From: JAVKBW01 sp964352715
Lineage (GTDB): Bacteria; Pseudomonadota; Alphaproteobacteria; UBA8366; Aestuariispiraceae
DNA: 64,000 bases
Assembly: GCA_964352715.1 (NCBI GenBank)
Contig: CAYGSU010000006.1
Span: forward strand, 19,192 to 83,191
Direction of reading: 5' to 3'
In this document: piece by piece, positions 46,572-55,814 of the stretch
How the letters are laid out: each line of letters opens with the position of its first letter
Position numbering within the stretch: the first letter of the stretch is position 1
Position numbers and translations under genes: made by a program
The notes under the pieces: generated by a model
Database searches by the model: none
What the model saw: the letters and a program-made list of their open reading frames with translations, nothing else
Told to the model about the DNA's origin: nothing

Positions 46572-47507
46572 ATGACGCAAAAAAATGAAATCATCTCAAC
46601 TCTTCGTCTCGGTACGCGCGGATCGCCGCTCGCCATGGCGCAAGCTGTCGAAACAAAGCGGCGCATTGCCGAGGCTGATCCGCAGACCGATGTCGAAATT
46701 GTCGAAATAAAAACGACCGGCGACCAGGTTGTCGACCGCCGGCTGGCGGATATCGGCGGCAAGGGCCTGTTCACCAAGGAGCTGGACGATGCCCTGCTGG
46801 ACGGGCGGATCGACTTCGGTGTTCATTCCATGAAAGATATGGAAACCTGGCTGCCGGACGGGATCGAGATTGCGGCGGTCCTGCCCCGCGAAGACCCGCG
46901 TGACGCGCTTGTAAGTTATGTCGCCGACAGTATCGATGCCCTGCCCGAAGGATCCTTGATCGGCACGGCGTCGCTGCGCCGGCAGGCGCAATTGCTGGCC
47001 CGCCGACCCGATTTGAAGGTCACGATGTTCAGGGGCAATGTACAGACGCGGCTTGAAAAGCTGCGGCGCGGAGAAGCCGTGGCGACATTCCTTGCAACGG
47101 CCGGGCTCAACAGGCTGGGCGTCGACATTGATGCCGTGCGGCCACTTTCAACCGAAACGATGCTTCCCGCCGTTGCCCAGGGCGCGATTGCCATCACCGT
47201 TCGCACCGGCGATGACGCCACACGCAAGGTGATCTCGCTGCTGAATGATCCCGTATCGGCCGCGCGCGTCACCACGGAACGCGGGTTTCTGGCGGCGCTC
47301 GATGGGTCGTGCCGAACACCGATCGCGGGTCTTGCCGAGCTTTCGTCGGATGGTACCAGAATCACCTTCCGCGGGCTGGTCGTGCGCCCCGACGGCAGCG
47401 GCATGATGACCGTCAGCGACGAAGGACCGGTTGAGGAGGCAGAAGAAATCGGCTTGCGCGCCGGGCGCGAGGTGCGGCCAAAAATGGATCAGGGCTATTT
47501 TGAATGA
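46572..47507 (+). CDS. hemC: Porphobilinogen deaminase (hydroxymethylbilane synthase)
   Basis: 311 aa. Polymerises four porphobilinogens. The dipyrromethane cofactor is bound by C247 in DGSCRTPIAG; LRLGTRGSPLAMAQA is the N-terminal signature and HSMKDM the active-site segment. The ATG at 46572 is favoured over a TTG three codons upstream. Its last bases overlap the hemD fusion start (ATGA), coupling the two steps. Confidence 0.96.
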   Translation: MTQKNEIISTLRLGTRGSPLAMAQAVETKRRIAEADPQTDVEIVEIKTTGDQVVDRRLADIGGKGLFTKELDDALLDGRIDFGVHSMKDMETWLPDGIEIAAVLPREDPRDALVSYVADSIDALPEGSLIGTASLRRQAQLLARRPDLKVTMFRGNVQTRLEKLRRGEAVATFLATAGLNRLGVDIDAVRPLSTETMLPAVAQGAIAITVRTGDDATRKVISLLNDPVSAARVTTERGFLAALDGSCRTPIAGLAELSSDGTRITFRGLVVRPDGSGMMTVSDEGPVEEAEEIGLRAGREVRPKMDQGYFE

Positions 47508-49912
47508 ACCACGGTGACGCGCCGCCGATGATCTGGGTTCCCAGACCGATCGAAGATGCGGTTGCAATATCGGCGGAATTACGCGACCTGGGGATGACCC
47601 CGCTGGTCGAGCCGGTCATGACCATCCGGTATCATGACACGGTGCCGGATATGACCGACGTGGCGGCGCTGCTTTTCACCTCCGCCAATGGTGTACGTGC
47701 CTTCATCCGTTCCATGCCCGACCGCCATCTTCCTGTGTATGCAGTCGGCCAGCAAACAGCAGAGACCGCGCGGGCAGCGGGGTTCACCACAATCGTAACA
47801 GCCGGCGGCGACGTTGAGAAACTGGCGGAATCGGTCGCCGGTGACCGCCCACCGGAAGACGGCATTCTGTTGCATATCGCCGCCAGCGAACGGGCGGGCG
47901 ATCTTTCAGGTCTGCTGGAAGGCAGAGGGTTCACCGTCAAACGGGCCGAACTCTACAGCGCCGTCATAGTCGATACCCTGCCCGAGCCGGTTTCCCGGGT
48001 TCTTGCCGCCGGCGAGATTTCTGCGGTGCTGCTGTTTTCCCCCCGCACGGCTGAGGCCGTCAGCCGGCTGATTCGGGAAGCCGGACAGGACCCCGCCCTG
48101 CGTGCCGTGCATGCCCTGTGCCTCAGTGACGCGGTTGCCGGCAAACTGTCGTCACAGCAATGGGCCAGCGTAACGGTTGCAGATGAACCGAGCCGGTCGA
48201 GCGCGTTGCTGGCGCTGCAGAAGGCTATGGCGACAACAACAATAGCCAATTCGGGTGAACCCGGCACCGGCATCGCCGATGAAATTAGTCAACAAAAGGA
48301 CGGGACAGAAACGTCTGGTACGCCTACACTGGCTACGCACAGCGACCGTACGCATGCTATAAGTACATCCGAAAACAAGAAACCCGAAGGGGCGGCGGAC
48401 ACCATGAACGCAGAACATGTGATTGAAAAATTTGGCGGCATTCGGCCGATGGCGCAGAAGCTGGGCATCGCTGTCAGCACCGTACAGGGCTGGAAAACCC
48501 GAAATCACATTCCCGAAAACAGATGGGATGACGTACGCGCCGCAGCGATCAGCAGCGGCATTGACCTCGACGATGCCTCGGCCCCGTCGGAAGACGCCGC
48601 CGTTTCGGATATGCCAGAAATGAAAACCGAAAACCCGTGGCAGGAAAGCAACGCCGACACGCCGGAATCTGATGAGTCGACCCTGGACGCCCATCCGGCG
48701 GACGCGGACGCGCCCTTAGCAGCTGATACTCAACCGTCAGAACCACCGCCGCCGGAAAAGCCGGAAGCCGTGGCGCCTCCTCCACCTGTCGCACCGGCAA
48801 AATCTACCCGCAGCGGCAGCGGCGGCTGGGCGCTGTTTCTTGCGATTGTCGCGCTGGCCGGTATCGCGACGCGGGGATACTGGGGGCCTGCAATCGACCC
48901 GAAGGTCGAAGCGCATCTGACCAATTTCTTCGGTCCCCCGGTGAAGCAGCAGGCAACAGCCGTCGATGAAACGATACAGACCGATCTGGTGCGCACGCAG
49001 GAAGTGATCGGGGCGATTCTGCGCCGGCTGGAGAATATTGAACAGGGTGTCAGTTCAGGTGACGGCGTCGATTCCGGCTCGGTAGTGCTTGGCGCTGTCA
49101 ATGACCGGATCGCCGCGCTGGAATCCCGGCTCGATTCGGCGGCAACGGTCGCCGAAGACGGTACGATCGATCTGACAGCGCTCGAATCCGCCCTGTCCGC
49201 GCTGAGAACTCGAATGGAGGCGCTGGATGGCAAAACCGATACCGCCGTTCAGACAGCGCAGATGGATGTGAATACGTTCCGCGACCAGTTGACCGCCATC
49301 AGCAATGATCTGGATGCGGTGAACACGCAAATCGGTTCCCTGGGCGAACGACTGGCGCTGCTTGAGAACACACCGGGCAACCCCGCCATCAGTTCGGCTG
49401 CGCTGGTGCTTGCCATCGGCCAACTGGAAACCATCGCCGATACCGGCGCATCCTTCTCTGATGCGTTGCCGGGGCTTCGGGAACTTGCCGGCAACGAGGC
49501 GGATATTCTGAGCCTTGTCGACACGCTGAAAGAAGCCTCATGGTCAGGCGTTACAACCGTTTCCGTGCTTTCCGACCGATTCAGCAAGATCGCTGCAACA
49601 GTCGACGCGGCGGAAACATCGGCCGTCGACGGCGACTGGATCGACGAAAGCTTCGCGCGGCTGCAATCGGTCGTCAGCGTCCGGCGTATCGACGAAGCGC
49701 CGGATGCGCCCGCCGCGTCCAAGGCCGAAGCGGCTCTGGCGCGGGGTGATCTGGCCGCCGCCATCGCCTTCGTTGAGCCGTATCGAAACGCAGATGAAAC
49801 GATTGCCGACTGGCTTGACGATGCCGAGGCCAGACTGGCCGTCGACACGGCAATTTCGAAACTGCGCGCCAACGCCATAGACCGGCTTCGCGCAATGGCA
49901 ACGACAAATTAA
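47504..49912 (+). CDS. hemD: Uroporphyrinogen-III synthase fused to HTH/mitofilin-like (Mic60) membrane protein
   Basis: 802 aa in one frame. Residues 1-245 are a HemD domain that cyclises hydroxymethylbilane (VAALLFTSANGVRAFI; GDLSGLLEGRGFTVKRAELY). Residues 246-300 are a linker, 301-355 a Cro/YdaS-like HTH (MNAEHVIEKFGGIRPMAQKL, then GIAVSTVQGWKTR), 356-435 an acidic Pro-rich stretch, about 440-460 a transmembrane helix, and 465-802 a helical/coiled-coil periplasmic part as in bacterial mitofilin (COG4223). Normally hemD and the mitofilin gene are separate neighbours. An internal ATG at 48404 with AAGGGG 11 bases upstream could also yield the HTH-mitofilin part alone (502 aa). Overlaps hemC; HemY gene follows by 24 bases. 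Confidence 0.87.
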   Translation: MNHGDAPPMIWVPRPIEDAVAISAELRDLGMTPLVEPVMTIRYHDTVPDMTDVAALLFTSANGVRAFIRSMPDRHLPVYAVGQQTAETARAAGFTTIVTAGGDVEKLAESVAGDRPPEDGILLHIAASERAGDLSGLLEGRGFTVKRAELYSAVIVDTLPEPVSRVLAAGEISAVLLFSPRTAEAVSRLIREAGQDPALRAVHALCLSDAVAGKLSSQQWASVTVADEPSRSSALLALQKAMATTTIANSGEPGTGIADEISQQKDGTETSGTPTLATHSDRTHAISTSENKKPEGAADTMNAEHVIEKFGGIRPMAQKLGIAVSTVQGWKTRNHIPENRWDDVRAAAISSGIDLDDASAPSEDAAVSDMPEMKTENPWQESNADTPESDESTLDAHPADADAPLAADTQPSEPPPPEKPEAVAPPPPVAPAKSTRSGSGGWALFLAIVALAGIATRGYWGPAIDPKVEAHLTNFFGPPVKQQATAVDETIQTDLVRTQEVIGAILRRLENIEQGVSSGDGVDSGSVVLGAVNDRIAALESRLDSAATVAEDGTIDLTALESALSALRTRMEALDGKTDTAVQTAQMDVNTFRDQLTAISNDLDAVNTQIGSLGERLALLENTPGNPAISSAALVLAIGQLETIADTGASFSDALPGLRELAGNEADILSLVDTLKEASWSGVTTVSVLSDRFSKIAATVDAAETSAVDGDWIDESFARLQSVVSVRRIDEAPDAPAASKAEAALARGDLAAAIAFVEPYRNADETIADWLDDAEARLAVDTAISKLRANAIDRLRAMATTN

Positions 49913-49936
49913 CGCTAGAGCTAAAGGTCAACCGAT

Positions 49937-51139
49937 ATGCTTCGCGCAATACTGATCTTCATAAAAATCGGGCTCATCGTCGCTGCCGCTATTCTGCTGA
50001 CCGAGTATCCCGGAGAAATCGTCATCGACTGGCAGGGATGGCGAGTCGAATCATCGCTGGTTGTTCTTGTTCTGGCCGTTGTCATCGCCGGGATCCTGAT
50101 TGCGATCCTGACCCGCGTTGCGACCGGTATTCTGCATGTGCCGAAACGGTTCGTCGATGCGCGGCGCAGCGCCCGCCGGGAACGCGGCTACAAGGCACTG
50201 ACCCAGGGTCTGGTCGCGGTTGCCGCCGGCGACACGGCGGAAGCCCGCAAACAGTCCAAACGCGCCGAAGCGCTTATTTCCGATCCGCCGCTAACCCGAC
50301 TTCTGGCGGCCCAGACCGCGCAGCTCGATGGCAAGAGAGAGGCCGCGCACGACTATTTCACCGAAATGCTGCAGGACCCGAACACGGCGTTTCTCGGCAT
50401 CAGGGGGCTGCTGACCCAGGCTATCAACGAGGGCGACCTTGCCGAAGCCCGGCGGCTGACCGAACAGGCCAACAAGCTGCGCCCCGGCACACCGTGGGTC
50501 GTGCGGCAACTGATCGACCTGCAACGGCGCGAACGGGATTGGGGTGGTGCGGTTGACACTGTTACCGAAGCGATCAAACGCAAGAGTCTGCCGGAGAACG
50601 AAGCAAAGCCGCTCAAGGCCACGTTGCTGCTGGCCCAGGCACAGCAGAAACTTGCCGGCGGCCTGAAGGAAACAGCGCTGAAACTGGCGACCGAAGCCCA
50701 CAAGCTCGATGAAACCCTGGTTTCGGCGACCGCCATGATGGCGCGGCTGCTGGCGGAAAAGGGTAAACAGTCGAAGGCCGCAAAACTGGTCGAGGAGTCC
50801 TGGGCGCGGACACCGGACCCGGTGCTCGCGCGGGCCTATAGCGATGTCGCACCGGCCGGAACCGATGATCTGACGCAGGTTCGCCGGTTCGAAAAGTTGC
50901 TGAGCCTCAATCCGGGTGACCCGGAAAGCCATATGGCGTTGGCCGAAGCTTCTCTGAAAGCCGGTCTGTGGGGTGAAGCCCGGAATCACCTGGCTAAAGT
51001 TCTGACGGACGATCCGGAACCGCGGGTCTGTCGCCTGATGGCCACGCTCGAAGAATCCGAACATGGCGACCTCGAAGCCGCCCGCCAGTGGCTGGCAAAA
51101 GCCAGCGGCGACCTGCCGGCGGAAACCGAGGCCGCATAA
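49937..51139 (+). CDS. hemY: HemY N-terminal domain / tetratricopeptide membrane protein
   Basis: 400 aa. Two N-terminal hydrophobic helices (MLRAILIFIKIGLIVAAAI and LVVLVLAVVIAGILIAILT) are followed by repeated helical hairpins of TPR type (from about 90). The family, named HemY_N, lies with heme genes in proteobacteria but is not itself a porphyrin enzyme; it probably organises enzymes at the membrane. This gene is distinct from Gram-positive protoporphyrinogen oxidase HemY. Last gene of the hemC-hemD-mitofilin-hemY group. Confidence 0.88.
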   Translation: MLRAILIFIKIGLIVAAAILLTEYPGEIVIDWQGWRVESSLVVLVLAVVIAGILIAILTRVATGILHVPKRFVDARRSARRERGYKALTQGLVAVAAGDTAEARKQSKRAEALISDPPLTRLLAAQTAQLDGKREAAHDYFTEMLQDPNTAFLGIRGLLTQAINEGDLAEARRLTEQANKLRPGTPWVVRQLIDLQRRERDWGGAVDTVTEAIKRKSLPENEAKPLKATLLLAQAQQKLAGGLKETALKLATEAHKLDETLVSATAMMARLLAEKGKQSKAAKLVEESWARTPDPVLARAYSDVAPAGTDDLTQVRRFEKLLSLNPGDPESHMALAEASLKAGLWGEARNHLAKVLTDDPEPRVCRLMATLEESEHGDLEAARQWLAKASGDLPAETEAA

Positions 51140-51190
51140 AGCGTTTCAGAGAGTCCGACTGTCCGACTGGCCGATTTCAGTCAAAAAAGA

Positions 51191-51210
51191 GGCCCGGTAA
51201 TGACCGGGCC
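51191..51210 (-). terminator. Hairpin with T tract on the minus strand
   Basis: Perfect eight-base stem GGCCCGGT / ACCGGGCC with an AATG loop. The A run at 51183-51188 becomes the T tail on the minus strand; on the plus strand the hairpin is followed by CTGCAGG, so it would be a poor terminator for hemY. No minus-strand gene precedes it, hence its role is unclear. Confidence 0.5.
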
Positions 51211-51342
51211 CTGCAGGCTAGGGAGAGGAAGAAGTATGAAATGGCGTCAACGACACCGTGTCGTTTCAACTGTCCCTACCTTAGCCGCTGCAGCGCAATT
51301 TCGAAGTGACACAGGTCACAGCACGAAAAAAACTTCTCGTGC

Positions 51343-51371
51343 TTGCAATTTGACCCGGACGCCCGTATTTT
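51343..51371 (+). promoter_or_regulatory. Predicted promoter of tRNA-Thr
   Basis: TTGCAA (51343-51348), 17-base spacer, TATTTT (51366-51371); 39 bases before the tRNA. A seven-base inverted repeat AGCACGA/TCGTGCT (51320-51343) and a GTGAC-N4-GTCAC dyad (51306-51319) lie directly upstream. Confidence 0.5.
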
Positions 51372-51410
51372 CCGCGCCGCTTGAAGATATCCGTTCGTCT
51401 TCATCAATGT

Positions 51411-51486
51411 GCCGCGTTAGCTCAGCTGGTAGAGCATCGCATTCGTAATGCGGGGGTCGGGTGTTCAAGTCACCCACGCGGCACCA
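51411..51486 (+). tRNA. tRNA-Thr (anticodon CGT)
   Basis: 76 bases including encoded CCA. The acceptor stem GCCGCGT pairs with ACGCGGC; D arm GCTC/GAGC; anticodon stem TCGCA/TGCGG around loop TTCGTAA with anticodon CGT; T arm GGGTG TTCAAGT CACCC. It decodes ACG. Single tRNA with its own promoter. Confidence 0.95.
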
Positions 51487-51640
51487 TTGCCCCGAAAATT
51501 CGCCTGGCCGGCTGATGCGCTTCATCAGGCCTTCCAATACGCCCGGATTAGCATCGGGATCGCAAAAGACATTGGCAAATCTGATCGATTCCCCATATTT
51601 GAATGGCTAACAACCGTGAATACGGGAGACGAGAAACATC

Positions 51641-52168
51641 ATGTCGGGCTTTCCAACGCTGGCAACCAGCACGTTTTTTTCCGCAATAACCGTGTGCTTC
51701 GCAATGCTCTGTGCCGTACCGGCGCAGGCCGACGAGGATCTCGGCCGGTTCAACGACTGGCAATCACACACGTATCAGGAAAGCGGCGGTAAAGTCTGCA
51801 ACATGTGGTCACGGCCGATCAGCCATGAAGAGGACGGGCGACCACGGGGCGATATCTTTGCTTTCGTGACGCATCGGCCGAATGACGGCGGACGGCGCGA
51901 CGAAGTTTCGCTGGAGATGGGGTACCCGGCCGATCCGAAAAAACCCGTCATCGTGACAATCGGATCCGCCACCTGGCAGTTCTTTTCGGTCGACAGCAGC
52001 GCCTTCGCGCATTCCTCGGATGACGCCGCCGTGGTCAAAGCCATGCGCGCCGGCAGCAGAATGACCGTCGAAGGCATTTCTGCGCGGGGCACGAAAACCA
52101 AGGATGTCTATTCGCTGTCCGGCTTTACCAAGGCGCACGGCGCCATCGACAAGGCCTGCGGTTTCTAG
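51641..52168 (+). CDS. IalB-like invasion-associated locus B family protein
   Basis: 175 aa. Signal peptide (to about AQADED, residue 32), then a beta-sandwich with the IalB pattern: WQSHTYQESGGKVCNMWSR at about 40, VIVTIGSATWQFFSVDSSAF in the middle and the C-terminal SLSGFTKAHGAIDKACGF. The two cysteines at the ends probably form a disulfide. IalB was found as an invasion factor in Bartonella; in free-living alphaproteobacteria family members are common with unknown roles. ATG has GAGACGAGAAAC upstream. Confidence 0.8.
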   Translation: MSGFPTLATSTFFSAITVCFAMLCAVPAQADEDLGRFNDWQSHTYQESGGKVCNMWSRPISHEEDGRPRGDIFAFVTHRPNDGGRRDEVSLEMGYPADPKKPVIVTIGSATWQFFSVDSSAFAHSSDDAAVVKAMRAGSRMTVEGISARGTKTKDVYSLSGFTKAHGAIDKACGF

Positions 52169-52569
52169 GACGCCGTCATTTTTTTGACCCGGCCTGTCCG
52201 GATGTTCCAGTAGAACAAAAGCGGCGCCAGAACCCTGTCATACACGAAGCAGGCGCACGGATAGATGACCGGCAGCGAGACAATTCTGGCGATCCAGTTC
52301 AAACGCGGCACCCCGCGCCAGATTTCCAGAAAGGCATCGACACCGCCGAGCAGCCGGCCATCGGTGGTTTTCACATACAGCCGGCGCAGAATATCGTCTT
52401 CATCGACACCGTTTTCTACCAATGCATCGCGTGACTGGCTTACATCGCACCAGTCCATCACCGTCTGATCCTGGTCGGCGCACCGCCGGTAATGGTCGAT
52501 TTCGGCCCGGCATACCGGGCACGAACCATTGTAATAGGTCGTCGGCGGGTTGGATGCAGTGTCAGTCAT
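52165..52569 (-). CDS. DUF393 / DCC-family thiol-disulfide oxidoreductase-like protein
   Basis: 134 aa. YYNGSCPVCRAEIDHYRR gives the CPVC active-site-like pair near residue 18, in a thioredoxin-like short domain; the second half is hydrophobic (IVSLPVIYPCACFVYDRVLAPL). Members are named DCC after the conserved motif; biochemical role unproven. It converges with the IalB-like gene (four-base overlap) and diverges from rlmN. Confidence 0.85.
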   Translation of the reverse strand: MTDTASNPPTTYYNGSCPVCRAEIDHYRRCADQDQTVMDWCDVSQSRDALVENGVDEDDILRRLYVKTTDGRLLGGVDAFLEIWRGVPRLNWIARIVSLPVIYPCACFVYDRVLAPLLFYWNIRTGRVKKMTAS

Positions 52570-52616
52570 ACATGCAATATCGGCCCGTACCGGAAAAAGA
52601 CAAGGCGTCGCGCCGA

Positions 52617-52645
52617 TTGCCGCCGGGCCTTAAATTCTGTATGAA
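52617..52645 (+). promoter_or_regulatory. Predicted promoter of rlmN, very near its ATG
   Basis: TTGCCG (52617-52622), 17-base spacer, TATGAA (52640-52645). The -10 ends only eight bases before the rlmN ATG at 52654, so the transcript would be leaderless or nearly so. No clear ribosome-binding site precedes the ATG, which fits. Confidence 0.4.
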
Positions 52646-52653
52646 CCGGCGTT

Positions 52654-53841
52654 ATGACACAGGCTGCCAACCCGATTGAACCATCACCCGCCCTGTCGGA
52701 ATTTCTGCCCGGCGGGTCGCTTGCGCGTGCCGGAACGGTTGCCGCAGACGGCAAAAGATGGCTGATCGGTCAAGATCGGGCCGCCCTGTCCGACCTGGTT
52801 GCCGAACTCGACGAGCCGGCGTTCAGGGCAAAACAGCTATATCACTGGATTTATCATCGGGGCGCAAAAGACTTCGATGCGATGACCAGCGTTTCGAAGA
52901 CGCTGCGGGCGAAACTGGCGGATATCGCAAGTCTGGACCGGCCCGCCGTCTCGTCGCATCAGGTATCCGAAGACGGTACCCAGAAATGGCTGTTCCGTTT
53001 TGCCGATGGTAACGAGGCTGAAACGGTTTTCATTCCCGATGCCGAACGCGGTACCCTGTGCGTCTCGAGCCAGGTTGGTTGCACGCTGACCTGTACGTTT
53101 TGTCATACCGGCACCCAGCGCATGGTTCGCAACCTGACCGCCGGAGAAATCGTGGCGCAGTTGATGGTCGCCCGCGATACGCTGGGAGACTGGAACCTGC
53201 CCGGCGATGAACGGCGCCTGACCAATGTTGTTTTCATGGGCATGGGCGAGCCGCTGTACAACACCGACAACGTTATCGCCGCCATCAACCTGATGACGGA
53301 TGGCGACGGCATCAGTCTGTCTCGGCGGCGGGTGACCGTATCAACATCGGGCGTGGTACCCGATATCGAAAAAGTCGGCGCTGAAACAGGGGCCTTGCTG
53401 GCAATTTCCCTGCATGCCGTGCGCGACGAGCTGCGCGATGTGCTGGTGCCGATCAACAGGAAGTTTCCGCTGAAGACCCTGCTGCAGACAGTTCGTGCCT
53501 ATCCCGGGCTGGGCAATGCCAAACGGGTTACGTGGGAATATGTCATGCTGAAAGGCGTTAATGACAGCATCGCCGATGCCAAGGCGCTGGTTCAGTTGAT
53601 CAAGGGAATCCCGTCGAAAATCAATCTCATCCCGTTCAACCCGTGGCCCGGAACCGGCTACGACTGTTCGGATGACGAGACCATCGAGAAGTTTGCCCAG
53701 GTTGTCTGGGATGCCGGCTATTCAGCCCCGGTCCGCACGCCGCGCGGTCGCGATATACTGGCGGCCTGCGGCCAGTTGAAAAGCGCCAGCGAGCGGGCGT
53801 CGAAATCCAGGCGGGCCGATCCGTCGCCGCCCAGCATCTGA
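52654..53841 (+). CDS. rlmN: Dual-specificity RNA methyltransferase RlmN
   Basis: 395 aa radical-SAM enzyme that makes m2A at 23S A2503 and tRNA A37. The [4Fe-4S] cysteines are C143, C147 and C150 (CTLTCTFC), and C369-type second cysteine sits in [10 protein letters not shown] near the end. The N-terminal half includes the HhH-like substrate domain ([17 protein letters not shown]). The ATG is preferred as the family allows an N-terminal extension of this size. Confidence 0.95.
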   Translation: MTQAANPIEPSPALSEFLPGGSLARAGTVAADGKRWLIGQDRAALSDLVAELDEPAFRAKQLYHWIYHRGAKDFDAMTSVSKTLRAKLADIASLDRPAVSSHQVSEDGTQKWLFRFADGNEAETVFIPDAERGTLCVSSQVGCTLTCTFCHTGTQRMVRNLTAGEIVAQLMVARDTLGDWNLPGDERRLTNVVFMGMGEPLYNTDNVIAAINLMTDGDGISLSRRRVTVSTSGVVPDIEKVGAETGALLAISLHAVRDELRDVLVPINRKFPLKTLLQTVRAYPGLGNAKRVTWEYVMLKGVNDSIADAKALVQLIKGIPSKINLIPFNPWPGTGYDCSDDETIEKFAQVVWDAGYSAPVRTPRGRDILAACGQLKSASERASKSRRADPSPPSI

Positions 53842-53940
53842 AAATCATTTCCTGATACCGTGAACGACTTAATGCTTGCGTCGGGCTCATCGCTATTCTA
53901 ATTTTGCGAATGATTATTATTTGCAATATTGAAGGCGCTC

Positions 53941-54495
53941 ATGAAACGCAAACCTGACCTCACAAAAAAGCAGCCAGGCCGGCCGACATTCAGTGATACG
54001 CAGTTCGGTCCGCCCTTGTTGTCCACGCTTTGTTTTGCTGAACAGTTGCTGGTCTGGTCGTTCCGCATGTGGATGCGGCAGAACGACCAGAACACAGGCG
54101 CGTTGACGATGCTGAAAGAGTCCTGGCGTTTCGCCCGTGTTGAACCTCTGTTCGGCACGCTGGATTCATGCATGACGGTTGCAGTGGTCACCGCTTCGCC
54201 GTCCTTGCGCATCGGCGTGCAGAACCAACCTGTGCTGACACTCGATGAAGCCCGGCTGATTGCGGTTGTTTCCTCTCTACAGCAGAACGATGTCCGTCGG
54301 GCGAAGCAGATTTTGTGCAGCCGGCTGCCCTGTGCGGCGACACGGATCGGCACGCCGGTTTTCGACACGCTGGCGCGCGGCCTTGCCCATGCCGGACATA
54401 TTCTCCCAAACCGCTGCTGGCCACTGGCGGAATGGGATGAACTCGGCAGTCTGACGCTTGAATCCGACCGGCTGTTTTCCAACACCGCACACTGA
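53941..54495 (+). CDS. Conserved hypothetical protein
   Basis: 184 aa with no recognised domain. It is largely helical with moderate hydrophobicity; [21 protein letters not shown] stands out as a patterned segment and six cysteines are scattered along it. The ATG at 53941 has GAAGG upstream. Located between rlmN and argG in the same direction but outside obvious operon spacing. Codon use is ordinary, so it is likely a real gene of unknown function. Confidence 0.65.
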   Translation: MKRKPDLTKKQPGRPTFSDTQFGPPLLSTLCFAEQLLVWSFRMWMRQNDQNTGALTMLKESWRFARVEPLFGTLDSCMTVAVVTASPSLRIGVQNQPVLTLDEARLIAVVSSLQQNDVRRAKQILCSRLPCAATRIGTPVFDTLARGLAHAGHILPNRCWPLAEWDELGSLTLESDRLFSNTAH

Positions 54496-54528
54496 CCTTC
54501 ACTCTCCTGCGCCGCCGGATAACCGGCA

Positions 54529-54556
54529 TTGCACCTTGGCGCGCGATGCCTATACT
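54529..54556 (+). promoter_or_regulatory. Predicted promoter of argG
   Basis: TTGCAC (54529-54534), 16-base spacer, TATACT (54551-54556), 36 bases before the argG ATG. -10 is five of six consensus positions. Confidence 0.55.
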
Positions 54557-54592
54557 CCGCCGCCGTCAGGATCGTTTGGAGCGGGGGATTTC

Positions 54593-55810
54593 ATGGCCCA
54601 AGATATCAAGAAAGTCGTGCTGGCATATTCAGGCGGGTTGGATACTTCCGTTATCCTTCGCTGGCTGACCGAAACCTATGACTGCGAAGTGGTGACCTTC
54701 ACTGCCGACCTCGGACAGGGCGAAGAGCTGGAACCGGCGCGCGCCAAGGCCGAGATGATGGGCGTGAAGGAAATCTTCATCGAGGACCTGCGCGAGGAAT
54801 TCGTGCGTGATTTCGTCTTCCCGATGTTTCGCGCCAATGCCCTGTATGAAGGTGTTTATCTGCTCGGTACATCGATTGCCCGTCCGCTGATCGCCAAGCG
54901 CCAGATCGAGATCGCCCGGCAGGTCGGCGCAGACGCCGTCGCCCATGGCGCGACCGGCAAAGGCAATGACCAGGTGCGCTTCGAACTCGGTTACTATGCG
55001 CTTGAGCCGGACATCAAGATCATCTCGCCGTGGCGGGAATGGGACCTGGCATCGCGCAACAAGCTGATCGAATTCGCCGAACAGCATCAGATTCCGATTC
55101 CGAAGGACAAACGCGGCGAAGCGCCGTTTTCGACCGACGCAAACCTTCTGCACATTTCAGCGGAAGGCAAGGTTCTGGAAGACCCGGCCAAGGAAGCGCC
55201 GGACTATGTCTATTCCCGCACTGTCGACCCGGAAGACGCCCCTGAAAAGCCGACAATCATCGAAATCGGTTTCGAGAAGGGCGACGCCGTATCCGTCGAC
55301 GGCAAGAAACTGTCGCCGGCATCCCTGCTGACGAAGCTGAATGAAGTGGCCGGCGCGAATGGCATCGGCCGCCTCGATCTGGTTGAAAACCGGTTTGTTG
55401 GAATGAAGTCGCGCGGGATATACGAAACCCCCGGCGGCACTGTTCTGTTGACCGCCCACCGGGCCATGGAATCGATTACGCTGGACCGCGAAGCGACGCA
55501 TCTGAAAGATGAGCTGATGCCGCGCTACGCAAAGCTGATCTACAACGGGTTCTGGTTCTCACCGGAACGCGAAATGCTGCAGGCGCTGATCGACAAGAGC
55601 CAGGAAATGGTAACCGGCACCGTGCGGCTGAAGCTGTACAAGGGTCTGGCTTCGGTCATCGGCCGGGAAAGCCCTTACAGCCTGTATTCGATGGAACATG
55701 TGACCTTCGAGGAAGATTCGGTTTACGACCAGCGCGATGCAGAAGGGTTCATCAAGCTGAACGCCCTGCGCCTGCGTCTGGGCGAGGTGCGCAACCGCCG
55801 CAATTCCTGA
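54593..55810 (+). CDS. argG: Argininosuccinate synthase
   Basis: 405 aa. Condenses citrulline and aspartate with ATP. The PP-loop [14 protein letters not shown] is at about 9-22; [13 protein letters not shown] and [12 protein letters not shown] are also conserved. The ATG at 54593 is preceded by GGAGCGGGGG and begins at the family N-terminus, although the frame is open 45 codons upstream. Convergent with an EamA transporter gene. Confidence 0.97.
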   Translation: MAQDIKKVVLAYSGGLDTSVILRWLTETYDCEVVTFTADLGQGEELEPARAKAEMMGVKEIFIEDLREEFVRDFVFPMFRANALYEGVYLLGTSIARPLIAKRQIEIARQVGADAVAHGATGKGNDQVRFELGYYALEPDIKIISPWREWDLASRNKLIEFAEQHQIPIPKDKRGEAPFSTDANLLHISAEGKVLEDPAKEAPDYVYSRTVDPEDAPEKPTIIEIGFEKGDAVSVDGKKLSPASLLTKLNEVAGANGIGRLDLVENRFVGMKSRGIYETPGGTVLLTAHRAMESITLDREATHLKDELMPRYAKLIYNGFWFSPEREMLQALIDKSQEMVTGTVRLKLYKGLASVIGRESPYSLYSMEHVTFEEDSVYDQRDAEGFIKLNALRLRLGEVRNRRNS

Positions 55811-55814
55811 CAGG

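Noticed and set aside
51236..51448. A 70-codon frame after a purine-rich tract ahead of tRNA-Thr
   Set aside because: It has a good ribosome-binding site but runs 38 bases into the tRNA gene, and the residues show no protein-like pattern. The tRNA promoter also lies within it.
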